This document shows positions 1-8,789 of a DNA stretch of 64,000 nt, one piece after another. The stretch comes from an uncultured Neomegalonema sp. (GTDB lineage: Bacteria > Pseudomonadota > Alphaproteobacteria > Rhodobacterales > Rhodobacteraceae). The notes beneath the pieces were generated by a model. The model was not told the DNA's origin. It worked only from the letters and a program-made list of their open reading frames with translations, and did no database searches. Within the stretch, counting starts at the first letter, position 1, and every line of letters begins with the position of its first letter. The DNA is taken from contig CALKIZ010000030.1 in NCBI GenBank assembly GCA_937995735.1, positions 1 through 64,000 on the forward strand. Direction: 5' to 3'. The translations under genes were made by a program, and so were the position numbers.

Positions 1-819
1 AGGTGTTTCAGCTTGGCGAAGACCTGTTCGATGGGGTTCAGATCGGGACTGTAGGGCGGCAGGAATAGCAGTTCAGCGCCAGCATCCTCGATCATTTCCC
101 GAACAGCGTCGCTTTTGTGTGAGGATAGATTGTCCATCACCACGATGTCGCCGGGTGCCAGTTCGCGCACCAGAAATTGATCGATATAGGCCTGAAATAT
201 CTCGCCGTTCATCGGACAGTTGAGGGCAACCGGGGCGACGATGCGGTCATGGCGCAATCCGGCAACGAAGGTTGTCGTTTTCCAGTGCCCATGCGGGGCC
301 TTGGCGATCAGGCGCTCGCCACGCGGTGCCCAGCCGTAACGCAGCGTCATGTCCGTCGCCGCGCCCATCTCGTCTATGAAGACGAGACGCTTAGGATCGA
401 GGTCCTTCTGCCCTCGCCGCCATAGCCAACGGGCGAGCGCAATGTCGCCTCTATCCTGCTCGCTGGCGAACAGCGTTTTTTTTGAACGTAATCGACCGCT
501 TTTTGAAGAACTTCGACAGAGTTGCGGGATGGACCGATACGCCGCGATCGGCACGGAGGTGTTCTGCCAGTACATTGAGGGTCATCTCGGGATCACCGAT
601 ACGCATCGAAACCAGCCAGTCGGCATGCGCTTCCAGTCGCGACGTTGGAGCCTTGCGCGGAGGGCTTTCGATCTCACCCGTCTCGCGCCAGTGCGCCACC
701 CACCGGATCGCTGTCGCGACGCCGATATTAAAACGTTCCCCTGCTTGGCGCGCTGACGAACCATCGCGAACAGCTTCAATAACGCGACCCCGCAACTTCG
801 CTCCATACCCTCGCGGCAT
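1..819 (-). CDS. IS630-family transposase, two frames joined by frameshift, 3' end cut by window
   Basis: This is a cut-and-paste transposase of the IS630/Tc1-mariner superfamily. The first frame (819 down to the stop at 451) begins at ATG 819 behind GGAGG and encodes the helix-turn-helix half, with residues such as [19 protein letters not shown]. The catalytic half is read in a different frame from about 482 to base 1 without a stop. It carries [10 protein letters not shown] (first Asp), VVMDNLSSH (second Asp) and [14 protein letters not shown] (Glu), with 34 residues between the second Asp and the Glu, the DD34E spacing of the family. The frames meet at a run of eight A (minus strand, 476-483). 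Joining them needs a +1 or -2 shift. Programmed frameshifting is known in IS630 elements, so the element may be active; a disabling indel is the alternative. The last few residues are outside the window. Confidence 0.88.
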
Positions 820-890
820 CTGACACCTCCGATAACTCAGAAGATCACTGAATCAGAGTTCAGACCTTTGTGAACCACGTTCGCAGCAAA
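1..890 (-). mobile_element. IS630-family insertion sequence, left part outside the window
   Basis: The transposase occupies 1-819 on the minus strand and is followed by about 70 bases of non-coding sequence that should contain the element's terminal inverted repeat. The far end lies before base 1, so the inverted repeats cannot be paired and the TA target duplication of this family cannot be confirmed. The right boundary near 890 is an estimate. The element is clearly more GC-rich than the AT-rich DNA that follows, which fits recent arrival. Confidence 0.8.
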
Positions 891-1186
891 CCGCTCTAAT
901 ACATTGCGGCAGGCGATTGTGCTCTTATTAGGAAGGTCAAAAACGATCTGTAATGGATTGTTTTTGATAGGTGTCCGATCAGATCAAACGGCAAACAGAT
1001 TGCTGACTGGAGAAAGACTATTGGCTTCGGGTATGTGCTGCAGACTGCCAGCATACCTGTGATATTCGAAGCATCGCTATCTGTGTGCAAAGGTTGTGAG
1101 TAATACCTTTATCCAATAGCCTGAAGCTATAAATCATTTTACGTTGCCGAGCAGGAATTGCACCCTTCAAAATCAAGCTATACATT
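820..1186. other. Intergenic: IS end and flank without recognised gene
   Basis: Bases 820-890 hold the transposase leader and probably the IS terminus. From 890 to 1186 I see no convincing coding region. A 64-codon minus-strand frame (1090-896) has only a TTG start, no ribosome binding site and no recognisable motif. Confidence 0.5.
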
Positions 1187-1258
1187 CTAAACGATTGCCA
1201 GAAGTAACAGCCCTATAACGATGGCAAAAATAAACGTCCATGAAAATACAGCTTCCAT
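1187..1258 (-). CDS. Possible 23-residue single-span membrane peptide
   Basis: The minus strand has ATG at 1258, preceded by GGAGA seven bases upstream, and a TAG stop at 1187-1189. The 23-residue product starts MEAVFSW and continues as an uninterrupted hydrophobic stretch (TFIFAIVIGLLLLAIV), enough for one transmembrane helix with almost no soluble part. Small membrane peptides of this size often associate with larger membrane complexes, but no family is recognised and no partner gene lies next to it. The support is the ribosome binding site plus the membrane helix composition. In such AT-rich DNA a chance hydrophobic frame is a real alternative. Confidence 0.35.
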   Translation of the reverse strand: MEAVFSWTFIFAIVIGLLLLAIV

Positions 1259-1552
1259 GAATTATCTCCATATGGATCAACTGTATTTATTTTTTGTTAA
1301 TATTTGTTAGTCGTCAAGAAATTCAAACAAATATAAAGTAAATTTAATATATGGTAAATTTAAGTTTTCAGAATTAAATTCTGAAAAATATACAATTTAT
1401 ATATTATACTTCTTATTGTAAATATTATTTAAAAATTAATTACTATTATAATATAGAATATTAAAATCGACTCATGTCATCTATACTGATTGATTTTGGC
1501 CAAAATATTCAGTAACTATCTTTTTGACCCTACATCACAATGCGTTTGAGGC
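1259..1552. other. Very AT-rich non-coding stretch
   Basis: From about 1280 to 1460 the sequence is almost entirely A and T, far from the composition of the neighbouring genes, and carries no open frame of note. It lies upstream of the small hydrophobic frame and downstream of the M23 peptidase gene. It could hold promoters or be a binding region for a nucleoid protein; nothing more specific is visible. Confidence 0.5.
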
Positions 1553-2599
1553 TCAATCGTCCAGACGCTCTGATGCTGGCTGAATGAGCGTAGCGGGCAG
1601 AGTAAATGTAGTGGATCTTTTACCGATTTCTTGTCCGCCGCGATAAAAGGCAAAGCGTCCTTCGTATGTCCCTGCAGGCCAGCTTTCGAATTCGCCATCG
1701 GAGGGTTCAACACCGATATTTGCAGAAAAAATCGTTTTGTCTTCTGTGATCTCAAACCGCTCGCTGGCTAGAATTTTTCCTTCGGGAGCAAAGGCAAGAA
1801 ACCGCAACGTGTCGCCCTCTTTCACGCCCATCAAATGCGCCCAGACATAAAATGGTGCATAAGGTTCGTTTGGTTTTTCAGATAGATTGCCATTTTCCAT
1901 CGCTTCGAGATTCGGGAAGTTGCGTGTTGCTCCAAAGCCGAGAACGGCGCTTTCGGCATAGAAAATATCAACAGACTCATCCCAAAGCATACCGGCTTCT
2001 TCAGCTTCGCATCCGGTCGGGCTAACGCCGATAAAGGGGTCAATCGTCGCATTGTATGCGCGGATGGCGTAATGCAAATGTGGAAAACTCGTACCTCCGG
2101 AAGATCCAATAAAGCCAATAGGTTGGCCTTTTTCCACTTGGTCGCCATTTTGGACTCTGACGCTGCCCTCAGCGAGGTGGCAGTATTGTGATAACCACCC
2201 GCCACCGTGATTAATCATCACAGCGTTACCGCAATCAAGCGCGTTATATGCGCCTTCTTCAAATCCGTGATCCGGGCGATTGTTAATGACTTGAACTACT
2301 TTTCCCGGTGCAGTTGCCAAAGCGGAATACGGCCGCTTTAATGCGGCCCGGTTACGTAACCGAAAATCGGTTCCTTGATGATTATTGTAGGCGAGCGGAC
2401 CACATGTGAAATCCTTTGCATCCTCGCCGGGGTCCATATCGACATAATTCTGAACGAAGCAATCTTTGCCCAATGTGCAATCAATTGGCAGCCCTAATTT
2501 GATGGGTGTAAGACCTGAAGGCGTCGGCGATGCAGCAGGTAAAAACAAGATCGCTCCAAATGTAATCACAACCATCTGAGCTATTTTTGAAAATACCAT
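1553..2599 (-). CDS. M23-family (LytM-type) zinc endopeptidase, exported
   Basis: Predicted peptidoglycan endopeptidase acting outside the cytoplasmic membrane. The protein has an N-terminal hydrophobic segment (about residues 7-23) that should be a signal peptide or anchor. The LytM domain shows the zinc motif HQGTD (His74, Asp78) and the second motif PHLHY (about 173-177), so the catalytic set appears intact. Several Cys residues around the domain may form disulfides. About 150 further residues after the domain form an unrecognised C-terminal part. I start at the ATG at 2599; a frame extension to 2629 would need a TTG and has no better ribosome binding site. It is downstream of clpA but separated by a terminator, so it is probably its own unit. 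The exact substrate bond cannot be told. Confidence 0.85.
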   Translation of the reverse strand: MVFSKIAQMVVITFGAILFLPAASPTPSGLTPIKLGLPIDCTLGKDCFVQNYVDMDPGEDAKDFTCGPLAYNNHQGTDFRLRNRAALKRPYSALATAPGKVVQVINNRPDHGFEEGAYNALDCGNAVMINHGGGWLSQYCHLAEGSVRVQNGDQVEKGQPIGFIGSSGGTSFPHLHYAIRAYNATIDPFIGVSPTGCEAEEAGMLWDESVDIFYAESAVLGFGATRNFPNLEAMENGNLSEKPNEPYAPFYVWAHLMGVKEGDTLRFLAFAPEGKILASERFEITEDKTIFSANIGVEPSDGEFESWPAGTYEGRFAFYRGGQEIGKRSTTFTLPATLIQPASERLDD

Positions 2600-2677
2600 T
2601 GCAACCACTCTCGTCTTTTGACACTGCAAGAAGAATTGCCAAACGTGGTTAAATTGCCGTTAGCAAAACAAAGCGTC

Positions 2678-2713
2678 AAAAGAAAAGGCCGTTTTCGTTT
2701 CCCGACACGGCCT
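2678..2713 (-). terminator. Rho-independent terminator of clpA
   Basis: On the minus strand AGGCCGT (2713-2707) pairs with ACGGCCT (2692-2686) around a 14-base loop and is followed by a T-rich run (TTTCTTTT). It lies just after the clpA stop codon. Confidence 0.7.
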
Positions 2714-2719
2714 CACTTT

Positions 2720-5056
2720 TTAGTTAGCCTCTAGCAAAGGCGTTTTTTTCTTTCCAATTCGGGGCGGATCAGGAGGCATGATAATGAGGTCGAGTTTGCC
2801 TTGTTTTACGGCGACTTTTACGATCCCACCCTTCGCCAGCTTGCCGAATAAAAGCTCTTCGGCCAGAGGCTTTTTGATGTGCTCCTGAATGACACGGCCT
2901 AAAGGACGCGCGCCCATTTTCTCGTCATATCCTTTATCGGCCAGCCATACGGCGGCAGGTGTTGTCAGTTCGAAACTTACATTCCGATCAGCGAGCTGAC
3001 CTTCAAGCTGCAACACGAACTTTTCGACGACTTTGAGAACAACCTCTTTCGGGAGACGCCCGAAAGGTATCACCGCATCGAGCCGGTTTCTAAACTCCGG
3101 CGAGAACATTTTCTCGACGGCAGCCATATCCTCGCCTTCGCGCTGACCCCTGCCAAAGCCGATGGAGTTTTTCTCCATCTCAGTAGCACCCGCATTTGAC
3201 GTCATAATCAGAACAGCGTTGCGGAAGTCTGTTGTCTTACCCGAATGGTCGGTTAATTTGCCGTTATCCATGACTTGCAGCAGGATATTATATACGTCAG
3301 GGTGTGCTTTTTCGATCTCATCAAGCAGCAAGACGCAATGTGGATGCTGGTCAACGCCATCGGTCAGCAAACCGCCCTGATCGAAACCGACATATCCCGG
3401 AGGCGCACCGATCAAGCGTGATACGGAGTGCTTCTCCATGTATTCCGACATATCAAAGCGCAACATTTCGACGCCGAGAATCTCGGACAATTGCTTAGCC
3501 ACTTCAGTTTTTCCGACGCCCGTAGGTCCGGTGAAGAGGTAAGACCCTATTGGTTTTTCAGGTTCGCGTAGACCTGCCCGTGCGAGTTTGATCGCGCTTG
3601 CTAAAGCATCGATGGCTTTATCCTGCCCGAAGACGACACGCTTCAAACCCCCTTCGAGGTCTTTCAGCGCCTCTGCATCATCTTTTGTCACCGTTTTAGG
3701 CGGAATACGGGCAATTTTCGCCACAACAGCTTCGATTTCCTTCGCTGTCATTGTTTTGCGGCGTTTTGCTTCAGGCACAAGCATTTGCGCCGCGCCCACT
3801 TCGTCGATTACGTCAATCGCTTTGTCGGGCAACTTCCGATCGTGAATGTAACGCGCCGACAGCTCAACCGCAGATTTTATCGCGTCTGAAGTGTATTTAA
3901 CGCCGTGATGTTCTTCAAAGTAGGATTTTACTCCCTTAAGAATCTTGATCGCATCTTCGACAGAGGGTTCGTTCACATCAATTTTCTGGAACCGCCGCGA
4001 AAGAGCACGGTCTTTCTCAAAATGCTGGCGATACTCTTTATAAGTTGTAGATCCCATGCACCTCAGCTTACCTGATTGAAGCGCTGGCTTGAGCAGATTG
4101 GATGCATCCATCGCACCGCCTGATGTCGCACCGGCACCGATAACCGTATGAATTTCATCAATGAAGAGGATTGCATCTTCATGTTCTTCCAACTCGGTCA
4201 TCACGGCTTTGAGGCGCTCTTCGAAATCCCCACGATAGCGTGTTCCGGCCAGCAAAGCGCCCATATCAAGCGAAAAGATCGTTGAACCTGATAAGACTTC
4301 CGGTGTGTCGCCTTCGTTAATTTTCCGCGCAAGACCTTCCGCAATGGCAGTCTTACCCACGCCTGGATCACCAACCAGTAGCGGGTTATTTTTGCGCCGG
4401 CGGCAAAGCACCTGAATACAGCGATCGACTTCATGACTACGGCCAATGAGAGGATCAACATCGCCTGCTTCTGCTTTGGCGTTTAGATCAACACAGTATT
4501 TTTCGAGCGCCGTTTCACTTTTTGCGCTCTCGCCCTCAGCGGTGTTTTCGATTTCAGCGGTTTCTTCAGTTTCATCATCAGCGCCGCGAACCGCGCGCGC
4601 TTCGTTCAGAGTCGGGTCTTTGGCAACACCGTGCGCGATAAAGTTCTTCGCATCATAGCGGCTCATATCCTGTTCTTGCAGGAAGTAAACAGCATAGCTT
4701 TCACGCTCGTGGAAAATAGCAACGAGGATGTTTGCCCCGGTTACCTCTGAGCGCCCCGAGGATTGTACATGTGCCGCAGCGCGTTGAATTACCCGATGAA
4801 ATCCGGTTGTTGGCGTTGCTTCATTACCTTCAACATCCGAAACTAGATTGATTAACTGTTCGTCAATATACGCTGTCAGTGCAACACGTAATTCATCAAG
4901 ATCAACACCACATGCCCGCATAACCTGAGCTGCATCCTGCTCGTCAATCAGTGCAAGAAGGAGATGTTCTAGTGTAGCGAGTTCGTGTTTGCGATCGTTT
5001 GCCACCGAAAGAGCGCGGTGAAGCGCTTCTTCGAGCGTCTTAGTAAATGAAGGCAT
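2720..5056 (-). CDS. clpA: ATP-dependent Clp protease ATP-binding subunit ClpA
   Basis: Hexameric AAA+ unfoldase that feeds substrates to ClpP. The 778-residue protein has the Clp N-domain repeats (1-145), an acidic linker (about 155-185), AAA1 with Walker A GDPGVGKT (about 229-236), AAA2 with GPTGVGKT (about 510), and the ClpP-docking tripeptide IGF in NSIGFGRG. This is the full family length. The start is ATG 5056 behind AGGAGGGT with ideal spacing; an upstream seven-codon extension has no support. The adaptor gene clpS lies directly upstream on the same strand, separated by about 208 bases that may hold a second promoter. This clpS-clpA order is usual. The C-terminal tail is rich in Lys and Pro. 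Confidence 0.97.
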   Translation of the reverse strand: MPSFTKTLEEALHRALSVANDRKHELATLEHLLLALIDEQDAAQVMRACGVDLDELRVALTAYIDEQLINLVSDVEGNEATPTTGFHRVIQRAAAHVQSSGRSEVTGANILVAIFHERESYAVYFLQEQDMSRYDAKNFIAHGVAKDPTLNEARAVRGADDETEETAEIENTAEGESAKSETALEKYCVDLNAKAEAGDVDPLIGRSHEVDRCIQVLCRRRKNNPLLVGDPGVGKTAIAEGLARKINEGDTPEVLSGSTIFSLDMGALLAGTRYRGDFEERLKAVMTELEEHEDAILFIDEIHTVIGAGATSGGAMDASNLLKPALQSGKLRCMGSTTYKEYRQHFEKDRALSRRFQKIDVNEPSVEDAIKILKGVKSYFEEHHGVKYTSDAIKSAVELSARYIHDRKLPDKAIDVIDEVGAAQMLVPEAKRRKTMTAKEIEAVVAKIARIPPKTVTKDDAEALKDLEGGLKRVVFGQDKAIDALASAIKLARAGLREPEKPIGSYLFTGPTGVGKTEVAKQLSEILGVEMLRFDMSEYMEKHSVSRLIGAPPGYVGFDQGGLLTDGVDQHPHCVLLLDEIEKAHPDVYNILLQVMDNGKLTDHSGKTTDFRNAVLIMTSNAGATEMEKNSIGFGRGQREGEDMAAVEKMFSPEFRNRLDAVIPFGRLPKEVVLKVVEKFVLQLEGQLADRNVSFELTTPAAVWLADKGYDEKMGARPLGRVIQEHIKKPLAEELLFGKLAKGGIVKVAVKQGKLDLIIMPPDPPRIGKKKTPLLEAN

Positions 5057-5264
5057 ATTGACCCTCCTTTGTGGCACAAGAGAATGGCATTTGAACCATC
5101 CGTATTGGACCTTTGGCTGCTCGATTCATGGTCTGCTTCCCGAACTTTTATCCAAGTTCAGCACGTCCAGAGACGCGCGTCACGGAATTTCGTCAGGATT
5201 TTTGAATTTCATGAAAACGCTACAAAGAAATGTGGCGGGGTGAATAGGTTATATTGGGGCGAAG

Positions 5265-5627
5265 TTACTCTTTTTCCATACGACATGTGAGCGGATGCTC
5301 ATGCCGGCGGGCGTCATCCATCACGGCTGCAACTTTCGTTTCTGCAACTTCATAGGTGAAAACCCCAACAACTGCAGCACCTTTGAGGTGAACAGTCATC
5401 ATAATCTCGACCGCTGCTTCACGCCGGATTTGAAAATATTTTTCAAGAACGTGAACGACAAACTCCATCGGGGTGTAGTCATCGTTAAGCATGATAACCT
5501 TATAGCGAGGCGGTTTTTTAGTCTTTGGTTTGGATTGTGTCAGGACACCCGAATCCCTATCGTCTCCCGGTTTATCAACGAGAAAGGGCGCTTCGTTACT
5601 GGATATTGGGTACATGTTCATCGGCAT
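5265..5627 (-). CDS. clpS: ClpS, N-degron adaptor of ClpAP
   Basis: ClpS binds the ClpA N-domain and delivers proteins with destabilising N-terminal residues. The core is clear: [20 protein letters not shown], followed by the conserved helix and the tail [19 protein letters not shown]. The start is uncertain because none of the ATGs (5678, 5627, 5621, 5615) has a good ribosome binding site. I chose 5627, which gives about 120 residues with the usual variable N-terminal extension. It precedes clpA in the same direction. Confidence 0.93.
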   Translation of the reverse strand: MPMNMYPISSNEAPFLVDKPGDDRDSGVLTQSKPKTKKPPRYKVIMLNDDYTPMEFVVHVLEKYFQIRREAAVEIMMTVHLKGAAVVGVFTYEVAETKVAAVMDDARRHEHPLTCRMEKE

Positions 5628-5797
5628 GAAACGTGAATATAACCTTTTAACACCGATAGAAAAGGTGCTCAGTATCATAAAAGAATCCGAACACCTTATT
5701 TATCTCGGCTATATCTCAAGATATACGTTATATCTTTAACCTTGGCGGATATGTTAAGCTATACAAGATTCGAAAATGTGGGGCGACGCTGGTTCTT

Positions 5798-7072
5798 ATG
5801 TTAGATTTTGTGCGCAAACGCTTGACCATACTGACGATACTGCTCGCAGCAGTGTTTGTCGCCATATCTGCTCCAAAAGCACAAGCGAATTCTAAGTATG
5901 CTGCGATTGTGCTCGATATGGACACCGGAAAGGTGCTCCACTCCAGTCGTGCGGATAAAAAGCTGTATCCGGCATCATTAACCAAAATGATGACACTTTA
6001 TATGGCTTTCGAAGCGATTGAAGACGGACGGCTCTCCCTCGATCAACATTTACCGATTTCTCGTAATGCCGCGCGCCAACCTCCTTCAAAAATCGGCTTG
6101 CGTGCCGGGCGAACCATCACTGTCCGCGATGCGATTCAGGCATGTGCGACGAAATCTGCTAATGATGCAGCGGTTGTTCTGGCAGAAGCACTCGGCGGCT
6201 CGGTCAGTAACTTTGCCGCGATGGCGACAGCGCGCGCACGTTCGATGGGGATGTCCAGCACGACTTTCAAAAATCCGCATGGTTTGACAAAACGTGGCCA
6301 GCTTTCCACAGCGCGTGACATGGGTTTGCTTGGCCGACGACTTTTTCTTGATTTTCCAGATCATTATCACGTTTTCAAACGCAAAGTATTTCATCATGGC
6401 GGCCGCAAATACCGCGCAACCAATAAGTTGTTAGGTAAATACCGCGGCGCTGACGGCATCAAGACAGGTTACACCAGCGCATCAGGCTTCAACTTAGTTG
6501 CTTCTGCTGAACAGGATGGCCGGCGGATCATCGGCGTCGTATTTGGCGGCAGATCAAGTGCGCGTCGTAACCGTCATATGCGAAAATTGCTGGATGATGG
6601 CTTTAAGATTGCACCAAAGCGAACTCTTGTCGCCGACTTGCCTGCGGTTGATTACTATTTGGAATCGCCGCTTCCCCGCCTCAGTCCAAAACGTGGAGGA
6701 TGGAAAGGCACGCCTGTTGTTCTTGCAGCTGTTGCGAGTGGCGGCAAGCAGTCTGTTGTTGAAAAAGGACTAGCTGCCCTCTCCAGCGTTATTGTGGCAC
6801 CAGCAGAAGCATCACAAGTGAACGGTAATTATGCGGTTCAGATTGGAGCGTATCGAAAGCGCTCATTGGCTGAACGGCGTCTCCGTGATGTGAAAAAGCT
6901 CTCGCAACCTGCAAATCTCAGAAAAGCAGATCCGATTGTCTCAGTGCGTAATGCCGGTGGTAGACCGCTCTATCGTGCACGACTGGCCGGCTTTGCCAAA
7001 CATGATGCCGACAATGCCTGTCAAAGATTGAAAGCAAAACGTGTTGATTGCTTTGTTGTCATTGATAACTGA
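5798..7072 (+). CDS. D-alanyl-D-alanine carboxypeptidase with C-terminal SPOR domain
   Basis: Penicillin-binding protein of the DacA/DacF group (peptidase S11) that trims the terminal D-Ala of peptidoglycan peptides in the periplasm. A signal peptide covers about residues 1-31. The three active-site motifs are present: SLTK (SxxK), SAN (SxN, in KSANDAA) and KTG (in DGIKTGYTSASGFN). A C-terminal segment beginning NYAVQIGAYRKRSLAERRL is a SPOR domain, which binds denuded glycan strands at the division septum. The fusion is common in alphaproteobacteria and suggests septal recruitment. The gene is divergent from clpS and convergent with mipZ. Confidence 0.93.
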   Translation: MLDFVRKRLTILTILLAAVFVAISAPKAQANSKYAAIVLDMDTGKVLHSSRADKKLYPASLTKMMTLYMAFEAIEDGRLSLDQHLPISRNAARQPPSKIGLRAGRTITVRDAIQACATKSANDAAVVLAEALGGSVSNFAAMATARARSMGMSSTTFKNPHGLTKRGQLSTARDMGLLGRRLFLDFPDHYHVFKRKVFHHGGRKYRATNKLLGKYRGADGIKTGYTSASGFNLVASAEQDGRRIIGVVFGGRSSARRNRHMRKLLDDGFKIAPKRTLVADLPAVDYYLESPLPRLSPKRGGWKGTPVVLAAVASGGKQSVVEKGLAALSSVIVAPAEASQVNGNYAVQIGAYRKRSLAERRLRDVKKLSQPANLRKADPIVSVRNAGGRPLYRARLAGFAKHDADNACQRLKAKRVDCFVVIDN

Positions 7073-7251
7073 CGTTTTTGTCGCTCTGATCTAGGTGTAT
7101 GCTGCGCAACAGTTGTTGTCCACCTTCTCAATTCAGATACCGAGTACCGATTTCTTTTTCGGCTGCAAAAGAGTCTGGAACATGGTGTTGGTTCCGGCAT
7201 TTCAGACCACCGCGTAACGACTCCAACGATGGTTGACTTTATAGAGTAAAT

Positions 7252-8346
7252 TTATGCACTTCGGCCAAAGCGTTCGAAGATACTGAAACGACGTTTCTTT
7301 TTCGCAGAAGGCCCCGCCACTGGAGTAGGAGGCGGCGTATCCTGTGACTTCATGTCTTCGGCGGCCTGTGCAGCCGGAGAAGGCACAATTACACGTGGAA
7401 TTATCGCTTTTTCAGATTCCGCTGTACGGGAGGCAGCGATTGTTGCCGGTTCCGGGATTGGCGCGGGTGGCGGAGCGATGCGCGGTCCTCCGACAGCAAC
7501 CGGTGTGGGAGGGGCAACGGGTGCGGGTTCAGCTTCCGGCTTAACATCGGGTAGTATGTTTAGGATATTCATTAATTCGCGCACTTCCTGCCGTGCAGCG
7601 ATCTTGGACATATCCATTTGTTCGCCGGTATCACGAAGGTCCATGAGTGTCAGACCGGACAGGAACATTTCCCGAAAAATCGGCCTTTCGCTCAAACCAT
7701 TGGCAATACGAAAGCCGATTTTGCTCGACAGTTGTTGTAACATTTCGCCAACCCGCCGTTTATTGGCAGCATCTTCAATTGGCATACGATTGCGAACGAC
7801 AACCCAATCTGTTGGCCCAAGCCCTACTTGCGCTCGCAGTTTGCGCGTGTCCCAAACCATTTCTGCGTAAACAGAAGGACCGGCAATCGAGTAAGTTTTA
7901 GGATCAATTCGGGCGAGAAGATCAAAATCAATGAAGCTGTCATTCATTGGTGTAACCAGCGTGTCTGCACGGCTATGCCCGAGACGTGATAGATTAGAAT
8001 GTGCTCCCGGACAGTCGATTAGGATGACGTCGCAGGTTTCACTGAGCTTAGAGATTGCTTCGTTGAAGCGCTCACCTTCAATAGCCCATGACTTTTCTCG
8101 ATCAGGATCATTACTGGCTTCGATGTATAAACGCTCTGGCAGGATAAGCTCCACGTCTTTGCGTTTGCACCAATCCTCGCGATTATCAATATAACGGAAA
8201 AAGCTTTTCTGCCGGAGATCCAGATCTAAAGCACCTACACGCAAGCCTCGTCGCGCTAACGCGACGAAAACATGCATTGCAGTCGTAGACTTACCGGAAC
8301 CGCCTTTTTCGTTACCGAAGGCGATGATATGGGGACGTTTGTTCAT
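7252..8346 (-). CDS. mipZ: MipZ, ParA-like ATPase positioning the division plane
   Basis: MipZ forms a gradient from the ParB-bound origins and blocks FtsZ assembly away from midcell in alphaproteobacteria. The deviant Walker A motif GNEKGGSGKST is at residues 12-22, followed by DLDLRQKSFFRYIDNR, typical of MipZ rather than plasmid ParA. Later motifs include VTPMNDSFIDFDLL and VVRNRMPIEDAANKRR. The ATPase part ends near residue 265. The remaining about 100 residues are a Pro/Ala-rich tail ending in a basic stretch (KKKRRFSIFERFGRSA) that the Caulobacter protein lacks. It follows rpmE by 42 bases and may be co-transcribed. A paired TTAAC motif sits just before the start codon. Confidence 0.93.
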   Translation of the reverse strand: MNKRPHIIAFGNEKGGSGKSTTAMHVFVALARRGLRVGALDLDLRQKSFFRYIDNREDWCKRKDVELILPERLYIEASNDPDREKSWAIEGERFNEAISKLSETCDVILIDCPGAHSNLSRLGHSRADTLVTPMNDSFIDFDLLARIDPKTYSIAGPSVYAEMVWDTRKLRAQVGLGPTDWVVVRNRMPIEDAANKRRVGEMLQQLSSKIGFRIANGLSERPIFREMFLSGLTLMDLRDTGEQMDMSKIAARQEVRELMNILNILPDVKPEAEPAPVAPPTPVAVGGPRIAPPPAPIPEPATIAASRTAESEKAIIPRVIVPSPAAQAAEDMKSQDTPPPTPVAGPSAKKKRRFSIFERFGRSA

Positions 8347-8355
8347 AAGACGAAG

Positions 8356-8370
8356 TTAACGAAGATTAAC
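8356..8370. promoter_or_regulatory. Paired TTAAC motif upstream of mipZ
   Basis: TTAAC-N5-TTAAC on the plus strand, 10-24 bases before the mipZ start. The half-site resembles that of the cell-cycle regulator CtrA (TTAA-N7-TTAA), but the spacing is one base short. A nearly identical pair occurs at 29433-29447. Assignment to CtrA is inference. Confidence 0.3.
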
Positions 8371-8388
8371 GCCGAATCAATCTCGAAA

Positions 8389-8610
8389 TTAAAAGCCGAA
8401 GCCTTTGAATTTCTCTTTAAACTTAGAAACCCGCCCGCCGGTATCCATGAGACGCTGATGACCACCGGTCCAAGCAGGGTGCGTGGTTGGATCGACGTCG
8501 AGCGCCATCTCTTTGCCCTCTTCGCCCCAGGTTGAACGCATCTGGATGACCGTACCGTTGGTCATCTTGACGTTGATCATGTGGTAGTCGGGGTGCGTGT
8601 CTTTTTTCAT
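8389..8610 (-). CDS. rpmE: 50S ribosomal protein L31
   Basis: Small protein of the large ribosomal subunit. The 73-residue product begins [10 protein letters not shown] and continues with [18 protein letters not shown], the zinc-free form common in alphaproteobacteria, which lacks the CxxC pairs. The basic tail [10 protein letters not shown] is typical. The start is ATG 8610; the longer frame to 8655 adds residues not found in L31. It lies directly upstream of mipZ. Confidence 0.95.
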   Translation of the reverse strand: MKKDTHPDYHMINVKMTNGTVIQMRSTWGEEGKEMALDVDPTTHPAWTGGHQRLMDTGGRVSKFKEKFKGFGF

Positions 8611-8789
8611 TAGATCGGTCTTTCGCGGTGGCGCGGGGCAATAAAACAAGCGCACGCCGGTTTCAATGGCGCGCTTTACGGCGTTGCTATAGCGTTGAAA
8701 CGCTTAATTAGCAAGAATTCCGGAACGTAATTGTCATGAACATAAAAATATATCCAGGATAACTATCGTCAGAGTGTTAACCTTTTAGG

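Noticed and set aside
896-1090. 64-codon minus-strand frame beside the IS element
   Set aside because: TTG start, no ribosome binding site, no recognisable domain; could be a remnant but nothing supports it.
5295-5636. 113-codon plus-strand frame over clpS
   Set aside because: Antisense to the conserved ClpS core.
7073-7251. Terminator between dacF-like gene and mipZ
   Set aside because: Only short imperfect inverted repeats (GGAAC/GTTCC) are seen; not enough to call a terminator.
7352-7870. 172-codon plus-strand open frame
   Set aside because: Antisense to mipZ, mostly to its Pro-rich tail; Ser/Arg-rich composition is typical of a shadow frame.
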